From assembly GCA_030834125.1 (NCBI GenBank), contig JAURFW010000001.1, positions 96,200 to 160,199 on the forward strand: a stretch of DNA of 64,000 nt, read 5' to 3'. The DNA comes from Bacteroidota bacterium. Lineage in GTDB: Bacteria > Bacteroidota > Bacteroidia > NS11-12g > UBA955. Shown here piece after piece: positions 55,042 to 63,319 of the stretch. Position 1 is the first letter of the stretch; every line of letters starts with the position of its first letter. The translations under genes and the position numbers were made by a program. The notes beneath the pieces are model-generated. The model did not search any database, was not told the DNA's origin, and saw only the letters and a program-made list of their open reading frames with translations.

Positions 55042-55569
55042 TTAATTTATTTCATCTCGATATTGCTGGTATTCATTATACCCCTTCCCAATTTTTTGAA
55101 TAACATTTCGATTATCCAAAATGAACCATTGTGGCATTTCTTGTAATTTTAACTTTTCAACTTCATTTGGACTAAGTACTCCTTGTAAACAATCATTGGG
55201 TAAACTATAAGTTCTATTGTAACGACTCAAATATTTCACGGCTCCACCATAATTAAGCATCACCCAATCAATATTTTTTTTGTTTTTATTAGACAATCTG
55301 ATTGCATCATGCCAGAAGGTAGAGTCATTAGAAAATGTAGAGTCGAATGCACTCCAAACTACAATAACTTTACCATTATCCTGGTTAACTTTCCTTATCG
55401 AACTTCTACCGCCTTCTTTCTTTGCAATACAATACTTTACTCGAGGAATTTTTTGTCCAACCATTAAAGTAAACTCAGAACATTTTACTGTTGCTTGCCT
55501 TATTGAAAATACTTTATTCAACGGGTAATATTTTACCAAATAAGCATTTCCTAGCCAAGTCAATAACAT
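55042..55569 (-). CDS. Thioredoxin-like protein lacking the CxxC
   Basis: A 175-aa protein with a short hydrophobic N-terminal stretch (TWLGNAYLVKYYPL) that is a weak signal at most. The C-terminal half resembles the TlpA/AhpC thioredoxin fold: VIVVWSAFDSTFSND in the position of the redox loop and MPQWFILDNRNVIQKIGKG as the cis-Pro strand. The CxxC is absent (AFDS), so no disulfide chemistry is expected. Assignment to the fold is by pattern only. It is 26 nt downstream of the secreted 251-aa gene and in the same lon-led unit. Confidence 0.65.
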   Translation of the reverse strand: MLLTWLGNAYLVKYYPLNKVFSIRQATVKCSEFTLMVGQKIPRVKYCIAKKEGGRSSIRKVNQDNGKVIVVWSAFDSTFSNDSTFWHDAIRLSNKNKKNIDWVMLNYGGAVKYLSRYNRTYSLPNDCLQGVLSPNEVEKLKLQEMPQWFILDNRNVIQKIGKGYNEYQQYRDEIN

Positions 55570-55595
55570 CTGGCTATCAAAACCTACTGAACTTC

Positions 55596-56351
55596 TTAAT
55601 CAAATTCATTTGTTTTATTTGAATTCTGAGCAATAAAGGCTTCATCTATTCCAACGTCATCAATTCTTCCGTTGTTATTTTTATCATAAATGCCAAAAAT
55701 GAGTTTCTGATTTCCAATTTTAAATTGGGAATACCTTAATTGATATCTCTTTACTTTTAGTGAATACTTAGCTCCAACAAAAACCCTCCTTCCTTTTGAT
55801 TCATTTATAAATAAATCTATCATATTCGAGAATTTCCAGAATCTGTTATGCGGAAAATTTTCAATTGTAATCCCTGTACTTGTTGTAGAGTCTTCAAAAT
55901 ACGAGATTAATTTATTCGGGTTAGAATCCCATAATGTATCGACTTTATCATTAGTAAAATCGAAATCGTGATTTCTATCCAATACAAAAATCCGAGCAGG
56001 TCCCTTATGGGTAATAATCTTTTCGTTTTTCGTTATAAATAAAATGTTATTCGAATTATAGTCTGAAATATTATGTTCTTGAAATAACCACCCATACAAC
56101 CACCCTTTTACCTCTTGTTTTGGTAATTTAATTGTGTAATTTTTAACCTCATTATCCATATCAGGGGCTGCCATATCAAGTGGTGACTGAACCTCTGAAT
56201 TTGAAATAACAAAAAGTGGAACAAATCCCATATTTGAGGATTGTCTAGTAGAAACACCTACATCATTCAGGAAAACATTTGTTTGCCCAAATAAACTGTT
56301 GGATAAAAATAGTAAAACTAATTGTTTAAAAAGTTGGATACATTTTTTCAT
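55596..56351 (-). CDS. Secreted protein with Asp-rich calcium-binding-like loops
   Basis: A 251-aa protein with a signal peptide (IQLFKQLVLLFLSNSLFGQ) and at least two Asp/Asn-rich loops (LDRNHDFDFTND and YDKNNNGRIDDVGID) like those in EF-hand or dockerin-type metal sites. I do not recognise a family. It lies 8 nt after the 51-aa membrane-protein gene and 26 nt before the thioredoxin-like gene, a combination that also suggests exported redox or surface roles, but this is inference. Confidence 0.7.
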   Translation of the reverse strand: MKKCIQLFKQLVLLFLSNSLFGQTNVFLNDVGVSTRQSSNMGFVPLFVISNSEVQSPLDMAAPDMDNEVKNYTIKLPKQEVKGWLYGWLFQEHNISDYNSNNILFITKNEKIITHKGPARIFVLDRNHDFDFTNDKVDTLWDSNPNKLISYFEDSTTSTGITIENFPHNRFWKFSNMIDLFINESKGRRVFVGAKYSLKVKRYQLRYSQFKIGNQKLIFGIYDKNNNGRIDDVGIDEAFIAQNSNKTNEFD

Positions 56352-56359
56352 CTAAAGAA

Positions 56360-56515
56360 CTATCTGCAGAATCTAACAACCATAACAATAATTGCAACCA
56401 TGAACATAATCAAAGAAATTCGATTTATGCCATGCATCATGCGTAAGTTAAGATTGTTTTTTTCGCTTTTATTCTTTTTAAACGAAATATAATTCCAAAT
56501 CTTTTGAAGAATCAT
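56360..56515 (-). CDS. 51-aa single-pass membrane protein downstream of lon
   Basis: Not in the ORF track because of its length. On the minus strand an ATG at 56515 opens 51 codons: MILQKIWNYISFKKNKSE, a polar stretch, then LRMMHGINRISLIMFMVA continuing into a C-terminal hydrophobic helix with a basic end. It looks like an established type of short Bacteroidota membrane protein (the MHGINKIS-type start before the helix), possibly the DUF6728 group, but I cannot confirm that. It sits 14 nt after lon and 8 nt before the secreted-protein gene, so it belongs to the lon unit. Confidence 0.65.
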   Translation of the reverse strand: MILQKIWNYISFKKNKSEKNNLNLRMMHGINRISLIMFMVAIIVMVVRFCR

Positions 56516-56529
56516 GTCCAAATATATTA

Positions 56530-59007
56530 TTAACTTTCGGCAGTATTGGTAACTGCCAGTAAATTAACAGGATTATTGACTTTTTCTTCCAACAAAGCAA
56601 AGTCTAATACTTCGAACATATTATTTACATAATGAAATTTTAATCCTTTTAAATAGTCAGGATTAATATCTTCTATATCTTTCTCGTTTTGCTTACAAAG
56701 AATAATGTCTTTAATTCCAGCACGTTTAGCTGCTAATACTTTTTCTTTAATTCCACCCACCGGCAATACTTTACCTCTTAAGGTTATTTCGCCAGTCATT
56801 GCCAAGTTTTCTCGAACTTTTCTTTGAGTGAATAATGAAGCTAAAGATGTTAAAACAGTAATTCCCGCTGATGGACCATCTTTTGGTATGGAACCAGCTG
56901 GGAAATGAATATGGACACCCCAGTTTTTAAATATTGATGCCTCTAGTTCTAAATAGTCAGAATGCGCTTTTAAGAAAGTACTCGCCAAGCTAACACTTTC
57001 TTTCATTACATCACCCAATTGACCCGTAACTTTCAGTTCTGGCTTTCCTGGGAGTAAAGTACTTTCAACGAATAAGACAGAACCTCCCATTGGACTCCAA
57101 GCCAAACCTGTAACAACCCCTGCAGTTTCATTGTTTTCATACATCTCAGGATCTAGCTTCTCATTTCCAAGTATAGTTTCTATATCCTCTGGTTTTATAT
57201 TCTTTTTATACTCTTCTTCAGACGCAATTTTCTTTGCAATAAATCTGGCTACCGCAGCAATTTTTTTATCTAAACTTCTTACTCCACTTTCTCTTGTATA
57301 CTGCTCAATTATACTCACGATGGCCGTATCAGATAATTTCAATTGAGCACCTTTTAATCCATGAGCTTTGCGTTGCTTGGGAATAAGGTATTTCTTGCCT
57401 ATTTGAACTTTTTCTTCAATACTATAACCATGCAAATCAATAATTTCCATTCGATCTAATAAAGCAGGTTGAATGGTATCTATCGAATTTGCTGTAGCAA
57501 CAAAAAGTACTTTACTTAAGTCGTAATCCAATTCTAAATAGTTGTCATAAAATGAAGTATTTTGTTCAGGATCTAAGACTTCAAGTAGTGCAGAACTTGG
57601 GTCTCCTCTAAAATCACGACCTAACTTATCAATCTCGTCTAAAACAAAAACAGGATTGGAAGAAGAAACCTTTTTCAGGTTTTGGATAATTCTACCAGGC
57701 ATTGCGCCAATATATGTTTTTCTATGTCCGCGGATTTCAGACTCATCATGCAATCCGCCCAAACTCATTCTTACATATTTTCTTCCTAGCGCTCTTGCTA
57801 TACTTTTACCTAAAGAGGTTTTACCTACACCAGGAGGTCCGTATAAACATATTATGGGACTCTTCATATCTCCTTTTAACTTCAATACTGCCAGATACTC
57901 TAGGATTCTAGTTTTAACCTTTTCGAGGCCAAAATGATCCTCATCTAATACTTTTTCCGCATGAATTAGATCAAAATTATCTTTGGTGAATGATTCCCAC
58001 GGAAGTTCCAACATTAGTTGCACGTAATTCAAGCTCACAGAGTAATCAGGCGATGCTGGATTAATCCTTGATAATCGCTCTAACTCTTTTTCAAAATGCT
58101 CATTAATTTCGGGCTTCCAACGCATTTTTGCACCTTTTTCCTTTAAATTTTGAATTTCTTTATCGGGACTATCAGCACCTAACTCTTCTTGGATAGCTCT
58201 TATTTGTTGATGAAGGAAATATTCTCTCTGCTGTTTATCAATGTCTGTTCTGACCTTATTTTGAATTTGGTCTTTTAACTCAAGCATTTGTAGTTCTTTG
58301 GTCACATATTCCAAGACCTTTACAGCACGAGTTTTTGGGTCTAAATTCTCCAGTATTTGTTGCTTTTCAGGAACTGTAATATTCAGATTAGATGCGACAA
58401 AATGTATGAGAAAAACGCTTGAATCTATATTTCTAATCGCAATAGCTGCCTCAGATGGTATATTTGATGAAAGTACTACAATTCGATTAGAAATATCTTT
58501 AATTGAATCAATAATTGCCCTGTATTCCTTATCCTCCTTGAATTTCAAATCTGGTTCAGGATGAATTTTAGCTTTTAAATAGGGTTCAATAGCTGTATAC
58601 TCTCCTATTTTTATTCTCCTTTTACCTTGGATTATTACAGTTGTTGTTCCATCAGGCATTCGCATTAGTTTGATAATTTTTGCCAATACACCAACTTCAA
58701 ACAAATCATCCCCTGATGGGTCCTCAATGTCAGAATTCCTTTGTGAAACTAATGCTATAGTTTTATCCTTCTTATTTGCTTCTTTAACAAGTCTTATACT
58801 CTTATCTCGACCAACGGTAATTGGAAAAATCACTCCGGGAAATAGAACTGTATTTTTTATAGCTAAAACGGGTAATTCGTTAGGAATTTCCATTTTGTTA
58901 CTTTCATCTTCTTCTTGTTTAGAAAAAAGTGGAAGGAATTCTGGAGATTCATCAACTGTATCTTCATCACCTGACATACCCATGAACTTTAGATCTTTTT
59001 CGAACAT
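56530..59007 (-). CDS. lon: ATP-dependent Lon protease
   Basis: An 825-aa LonA: an N-terminal substrate-binding LAN domain (~45-245, ELPVLAIKNTVLFPGV), AAA+ module with Walker A LYGPPGVGKTSLGKS, and the protease domain with the catalytic Ser in PKDGPSAGITVLTS and Lys in VLAAKRAGIKD. It degrades misfolded and regulatory proteins. The -7 element TAGTTTTG ends 7 nt before the ATG, with a TGTTCACGAACA palindrome upstream. It is first in a unit with a small membrane protein and two exported or thioredoxin-like genes. Confidence 0.97.
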   Translation of the reverse strand: MFEKDLKFMGMSGDEDTVDESPEFLPLFSKQEEDESNKMEIPNELPVLAIKNTVLFPGVIFPITVGRDKSIRLVKEANKKDKTIALVSQRNSDIEDPSGDDLFEVGVLAKIIKLMRMPDGTTTVIIQGKRRIKIGEYTAIEPYLKAKIHPEPDLKFKEDKEYRAIIDSIKDISNRIVVLSSNIPSEAAIAIRNIDSSVFLIHFVASNLNITVPEKQQILENLDPKTRAVKVLEYVTKELQMLELKDQIQNKVRTDIDKQQREYFLHQQIRAIQEELGADSPDKEIQNLKEKGAKMRWKPEINEHFEKELERLSRINPASPDYSVSLNYVQLMLELPWESFTKDNFDLIHAEKVLDEDHFGLEKVKTRILEYLAVLKLKGDMKSPIICLYGPPGVGKTSLGKSIARALGRKYVRMSLGGLHDESEIRGHRKTYIGAMPGRIIQNLKKVSSSNPVFVLDEIDKLGRDFRGDPSSALLEVLDPEQNTSFYDNYLELDYDLSKVLFVATANSIDTIQPALLDRMEIIDLHGYSIEEKVQIGKKYLIPKQRKAHGLKGAQLKLSDTAIVSIIEQYTRESGVRSLDKKIAAVARFIAKKIASEEEYKKNIKPEDIETILGNEKLDPEMYENNETAGVVTGLAWSPMGGSVLFVESTLLPGKPELKVTGQLGDVMKESVSLASTFLKAHSDYLELEASIFKNWGVHIHFPAGSIPKDGPSAGITVLTSLASLFTQRKVRENLAMTGEITLRGKVLPVGGIKEKVLAAKRAGIKDIILCKQNEKDIEDINPDYLKGLKFHYVNNMFEVLDFALLEEKVNNPVNLLAVTNTAES

Positions 59008-59014
59008 TATTCTT

Positions 59015-59050
59015 CAAAACTACAACGCTTATGCCAAATGTTCACGAACA
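59015..59050 (-). promoter_or_regulatory. lon promoter region with palindrome
   Basis: Minus-strand TAGTTTTG (59015-59022), 7 nt before the lon ATG, and a 12-bp perfect palindrome TGTTCACGAACA (59039-59050) about 16 nt upstream, in the -33 zone. The palindrome could be a regulator site; it is not CIRCE. Confidence 0.45.
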
Positions 59051-59200
59051 AAAATTGTAAGACGAATTTTGTAATTTTTATGAATAATTTCGAAAACATT
59101 TGAACAGCTTGTCATATTTCAAGACATTTTGACACATTATTTATTATTTGTATTTACATCTATTTTCTCGAAATTTGTAAACACAGATAATAGATTAACA

Positions 59201-60043
59201 ATGAAAACAAAATTAATTATTGCGGCATTAGCTCTTCCGATCTTAGGATTTTTGGGAGCATGTGGAGACAGCGCTAGTGATACTCCAAAGCCAACGGTAA
59301 CATTGAAAGAAGGTGGACTAACAACGAACACAGAAATTATTTCCGGTGAGGAAATCTCATTTGTAGTTTCTGCCACTGCTGGTTCTGAAGCCCTTGCTAG
59401 TGTTTCAATTAAAGCAACCTGGGATGGTAAAACAGAAAATATTTTTGATACTACAATCACCTCTAAATCAACCGAATTCACCTACACCACTATCCTTTTA
59501 GGTTCTGTTGGAGATGATGTAACTTACACCATTACCGCAAATGATGGAAATGGAACTACGGGTGAAGCTAAAGTGGTTGTTTCAGTAATGCCTATTCAGG
59601 CTAGCTTAGATGGACAAAGTGGCTTTCAATTGTATAATGCAAACTCTCAGGGGTTGAACATTTCTTTTGATTTATATAGAGCGAATGCAATGATTACCGG
59701 TACACCTGCAAATCAAGACATTATTGATGCAACTACTACAGGTCAAGCGGAGTGGTCAAAAACTTGGAAATCTAACAATGGTTCTACATTTGTAAAAGTT
59801 GATCCAAACGATTGGCAGAATGGAACTTCAACTACTTACTTATTCCAACTTTACAAAGCAAATAAGAACAGTTTGAAAGAAACCATATCAGATATGGAAG
59901 TAGGTGATGTTATTTTAGTACGTTCTGGACAAGACATTGAGTTCAATTTATTTCTTGTGAAAATCACTGGAGTTGTTGACTTGCCAGCAGCTGGAAATAA
60001 TAATGATTACTACCAATTTGACATGCGCGGATTGATTTTCTAA
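59201..60043 (+). CDS. Lipoprotein of unknown function with an Ig-like N-terminal region
   Basis: A 280-aa lipoprotein. The start is set at the ATG 59201 (track 59129) to give a clean signal and lipobox, ALPILGFLGACGDSAS. Residues ~25-130 look like a beta-sandwich (GEEISFVVSATAGSEALASV ... GDDVTYTITANDGNG). The C-terminal half (~135-280) has a repeated YNANSQGLN/ LYRANAM pattern and no recognised catalytic site. It is exported to the envelope. The strong terminator at 60067-60094 ends its transcript. Confidence 0.78.
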   Translation: MKTKLIIAALALPILGFLGACGDSASDTPKPTVTLKEGGLTTNTEIISGEEISFVVSATAGSEALASVSIKATWDGKTENIFDTTITSKSTEFTYTTILLGSVGDDVTYTITANDGNGTTGEAKVVVSVMPIQASLDGQSGFQLYNANSQGLNISFDLYRANAMITGTPANQDIIDATTTGQAEWSKTWKSNNGSTFVKVDPNDWQNGTSTTYLFQLYKANKNSLKETISDMEVGDVILVRSGQDIEFNLFLVKITGVVDLPAAGNNNDYYQFDMRGLIF

Positions 60044-60066
60044 ATAAATATTTACACTTTATATAA

Positions 60067-60094
60067 AAACCCTCGATGCTTCGAGGGTTTTTTT
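60067..60094 (+). terminator. Intrinsic terminator after the lipoprotein gene
   Basis: AAACCCTCGA-TGCT-TCGAGGGTTT stem-loop (10 bp) with a T tract to 60094; textbook strength and placement 23 nt after the stop. Confidence 0.9.
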
Positions 60095-60117
60095 GTTAAT
60101 TTGAAGCTCCACAAAAA

Positions 60118-61107
60118 ATGTCAAATCCAAACCAACAAATAAAGAAAATTGCGGTATTCACCTCTGGTGGTGATGCCCCTGGGATGAATGCTTGTATTCG
60201 CGCCGTTGTTAGATCAAGTGTGCATTTTGGAATGGAAGTTTTTGGAATTCATGGAGGATATCAAGGAATGATTGAAAATGATATCCACCCTATGGATGCA
60301 TCTTCCGTTGCCAATATTATCCAATATGGTGGTACTATTTTAAAAACTGCAAGATCCAAAGAGTTCATGACTCCGGAAGGTAGAAAAAAAGCTTTTAATA
60401 ATTTAAAATCTCATGGCATAGATGCGATCGTTGCTATTGGAGGAAATGGAACCTATACAGGAGCACTTAAATTCAACGAGGAATACCAAATTCCTATAGT
60501 TGGATGTCCAGGAACTATTGATAATGACTTATTCGGAACTGATTTTACAATAGGTTTTGATACAGCCATAAATACAGCCATGGATGCAGTGGACAAAATT
60601 AGAGATACTGCAGATGCTCATGATAGAGTTTTTTTTATTGAAGTCATGGGACGGCACTCAGGCCATATTGCCCTTTATGCTGGAATTGGAGGTGGTGCTG
60701 AAGGTATCTTCATTCCTGAAAAGGATAATGAATTTGAAGATATTATCGATTCTTATGAAAAAAAATCAAGGAACAAAAAATTTTCAATTTTCGTTGTAGC
60801 TGAAGGAGATGAAGACGGTCACGCATTTGATATTGCAAAAAAATTCCAAGATGTTTTTCCTAACATAGACTCTAGAGTAACTGTATTGGGCCATATCCAA
60901 CGTGGTGGAAAGCCATCTGCTAACGATAGAATACTTGCTTCTCGAATTGGCGCACACGCAGTAAAAGCTTTAACCGAAGGAAATACAAATGTTGCTATTG
61001 GAGTCATTAACAATGAAATTTCTTTCACACCCTTCCAAGATGCTATATACAATAAGAAAAGTATAAATGAGAATCTTTGGATAATGAATGATATATTAAC
61101 GCGATAG
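60118..61107 (+). CDS. pfkA: 6-phosphofructokinase (ATP-dependent)
   Basis: A 329-aa PfkA that phosphorylates fructose-6-phosphate. The N-terminal GGDAPGMNACIRAVVRS, the catalytic loop GTIDNDLFGTDF (Asp base in TIDND) and FIEVMGRHSGHIAL are present. The Mg-ATP loop reads AIGGNGTYTGA, with Asn at the position where E. coli PfkA has Asp103. The Gly after it rules out the GGDD pyrophosphate type. It follows the lipoprotein terminator by 24 nt and precedes recN by 8 nt. Confidence 0.95.
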   Translation: MSNPNQQIKKIAVFTSGGDAPGMNACIRAVVRSSVHFGMEVFGIHGGYQGMIENDIHPMDASSVANIIQYGGTILKTARSKEFMTPEGRKKAFNNLKSHGIDAIVAIGGNGTYTGALKFNEEYQIPIVGCPGTIDNDLFGTDFTIGFDTAINTAMDAVDKIRDTADAHDRVFFIEVMGRHSGHIALYAGIGGGAEGIFIPEKDNEFEDIIDSYEKKSRNKKFSIFVVAEGDEDGHAFDIAKKFQDVFPNIDSRVTVLGHIQRGGKPSANDRILASRIGAHAVKALTEGNTNVAIGVINNEISFTPFQDAIYNKKSINENLWIMNDILTR

Positions 61108-61115
61108 TTTGATAT

Positions 61116-62768
61116 ATGTTGAGCTCACTGTATATCCAAAATTATGCACTCATCAATGAGCTTAAGATCAATTTTGACAAAAAACTCACGATCATTACTG
61201 GGGAAACTGGTGCCGGAAAAAGTATTCTACTTGGTGCACTTAGTTTAATTCTTGGTAAACGTGCAGATACAACTGATATCGCAGATGAATCAGAAAAGTG
61301 TATTATAGAAGCAAATTTTAATATTGCCGGATTAAATCTCAATTCTATTTTCAACAACTATGAAATTGATTACTCAGACTCTTGTGTAATCCGACGCGAA
61401 ATCACAAAACAAGGAAAATCAAGATCATTCGTAAATGACTGCCTTGTTAATCTTACTACATTAAAACTTATCGGATCTTATTTGGTTGATATTCAAAGTC
61501 AAAACTCGTCATTGCTGATGACTCAAAATGAGGCTCAATTGAGCCTTGTGGATTCTCTTATCCCTGAAGAATTACTTATAGAATATCGTAATATTTTTGA
61601 AATTCATCGTACTAAGGAATCCGAGTTAAAATCTTTAAAAAGAAAAAAATTAGAATTTGAAAAAGACAGAGATTATAATGAATTCTTATTTAACGAGATA
61701 CATTCATTAAATTTAAATACTGCAGATGAAACCATTGAAGATGAGATTGCCAAACTTAGTCAGGCAGAAACAATTCAACAGGTTTTATTTAAGGTAAACT
61801 CCTTGATTGAAGAAAATGAACAAAGTATTAGAAATATTCTACGTGAAATCTCTAGAGATCTTCAATCCATTTCTTCAATTTCAAAACAGTACGAGGATAT
61901 CCTGCAAAGAATTGAGTCCTGCATTGTAGAATTGAGTGATATTGCATCAGAATCATTTCAATTAGCAGAGAATACAGATGACAATCCCCAATTCCTGTAT
62001 CAATTAAATGAAAGACTTGGAGAGATTCATCGATTGCAAAGAAAACATCAAGTTGAATCAGTTTCAGAATTGTTAAATATTCAAGAACAGCTCGATCAAA
62101 AATTAAATCAAAACGATTTGATTTCGAGTGAAATTGAAGAGTTAGAGGCTGATGTTGACCAACTCTTAATTCAATTAACCTCGAAAGGCAATCAATTATC
62201 AGAAGCAAGAAAAAGTGAATCTAGTTTATTAGAAAAAGAGGTATTATCAATTCTAAAAGGCCTTTCGATGGAACATACCCAAATAAAATTTTCATGGGAA
62301 AAACTTCAAGATTATTCGGAAAATGGGAATGACTCAGTTGATTTATTGTTTAGCTCAAATCCAGGCGTAAGTATGAAATCATTATCTCAAATAGCATCCG
62401 GAGGAGAATTATCAAGGTTGAGTTTTGCTTTTAGAAGCATTATTTCAAAAAACCATCAATTTCCAACGCTTATTTACGATGAGGCCGATACCGGTATTAG
62501 TGGAAATGTAGCAGCTAAAATGGGAATTCTCATGAGGGAAATGGGAGATAAACATCAAGTAATTTGTATTACTCATCTACCGCAAGTAGCAAGTGCCGGT
62601 CAGCACCAATTTGAAGTTGTTAAAAAAATCGATAATAAAACAGCTAGAACCGAAATCCATAAACTTACTGATGAAGAAAGAATTACAGCAATTTCAAAAA
62701 TGCTATCAGGAACCGAACAATTGGAAAGTGCTTATCAAACAGCCAAAGAATTGTTAAGTCAGTTTTAA
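61116..62768 (+). CDS. recN: DNA repair protein RecN
   Basis: A 550-aa SMC-like ATPase in double-strand-break repair. Walker A ITGETGAGKSILLGALS, a coiled-coil centre (~150-380), the signature QIASGGELSRLSFAFR and Walker B FPTLIYDEADTGISG are all visible. It is cotranscribed with pfkA (8-nt gap). Its stop is shared with the convergent rnhA gene (TTAA). Confidence 0.96.
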   Translation: MLSSLYIQNYALINELKINFDKKLTIITGETGAGKSILLGALSLILGKRADTTDIADESEKCIIEANFNIAGLNLNSIFNNYEIDYSDSCVIRREITKQGKSRSFVNDCLVNLTTLKLIGSYLVDIQSQNSSLLMTQNEAQLSLVDSLIPEELLIEYRNIFEIHRTKESELKSLKRKKLEFEKDRDYNEFLFNEIHSLNLNTADETIEDEIAKLSQAETIQQVLFKVNSLIEENEQSIRNILREISRDLQSISSISKQYEDILQRIESCIVELSDIASESFQLAENTDDNPQFLYQLNERLGEIHRLQRKHQVESVSELLNIQEQLDQKLNQNDLISSEIEELEADVDQLLIQLTSKGNQLSEARKSESSLLEKEVLSILKGLSMEHTQIKFSWEKLQDYSENGNDSVDLLFSSNPGVSMKSLSQIASGGELSRLSFAFRSIISKNHQFPTLIYDEADTGISGNVAAKMGILMREMGDKHQVICITHLPQVASAGQHQFEVVKKIDNKTARTEIHKLTDEERITAISKMLSGTEQLESAYQTAKELLSQF

Positions 62769-63247
62769 AAAAGTTCTCCCGATTCTTCTTGAGATTCGTA
62801 ATAAGAATCTATTGCAGTAGGCCCTTTTCTAGCAATACCTGTGGCTAATTCATCACAACGTTCGTTCTCCTTAATTCCTGCATGACCTTTTACCCAATTA
62901 AAATTTACCTGTTTGAAATTTTGATGTTCCTGATCAAATAATTTCCATAAATCTGGATTTTTGACTTTCTTGAATCCTTTCTTTTTCCAATTCTCCAACC
63001 ACCCTTTTAAAACAGCATCACATACATATTTACTATCGGTATATACTTCTACTGGAATATCCTTTGATTTTATTTTCTGGAGTGCCCTTATCACCGCCAT
63101 TAACTCCATACGGTTGTTTGTAGTTTTACGGAAACCTTCGGCTATCTCTTTTCTATATTCTCCGTAAATCATTACAACTCCAAAACCACCAGGACCAGGA
63201 TTGCCTAAGGCTGCACCATCTGTGTATATTATTATGTTCTTTGTCAC
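62765..63247 (-). CDS. rnhA: Ribonuclease HI
   Basis: Cleaves RNA in RNA-DNA hybrids. The 160-aa enzyme has all four catalytic carboxylates: YTDGAALGNPGPGG, NNRMELMAVI, EVYTDSKYVCDA and ERCDELATGIA, and the His of WVKGHAG. The track starts at a TTG (63289); the GTG at 63247 (TKNIIIYTDGA) fits the family and follows a TAAGTTTG element by 5 nt, so I use it. It is divergent from cinA. Confidence 0.93.
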   Translation of the reverse strand: MTKNIIIYTDGAALGNPGPGGFGVVMIYGEYRKEIAEGFRKTTNNRMELMAVIRALQKIKSKDIPVEVYTDSKYVCDAVLKGWLENWKKKGFKKVKNPDLWKLFDQEHQNFKQVNFNWVKGHAGIKENERCDELATGIARKGPTAIDSYYESQEESGELF

Positions 63248-63252
63248 TTCAA

Positions 63253-63260
63253 CAAACTTA
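63253..63260 (-). promoter_or_regulatory. TAnnTTTG -7 element for rnhA
   Basis: Minus-strand TAAGTTTG, 5 nt before the proposed GTG start. It supports that start over the longer TTG-start ORF. Confidence 0.45.
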
Positions 63261-63289
63261 TTACTTCTTTTCTTAATCGATAAAACCAA

Positions 63290-63316
63290 TTGTCAACACA
63301 AATCGTTGTAAATTTG
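63290..63316 (+). promoter_or_regulatory. cinA promoter
   Basis: TTG (63290-63292), 16-nt spacer, TAAATTTG (63309-63316), only 3 nt before the cinA ATG. If the spacing rule holds, the transcript starts at or just inside the start codon. Confidence 0.5.
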
Positions 63317-63319
63317 AAT

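Noticed and set aside
57656-57937. Plus-strand ORFs antisense to lon (also 58298-58564, 58670-59074)
   Set aside because: Shadow ORFs of a highly conserved gene; no start context, signal or family match.
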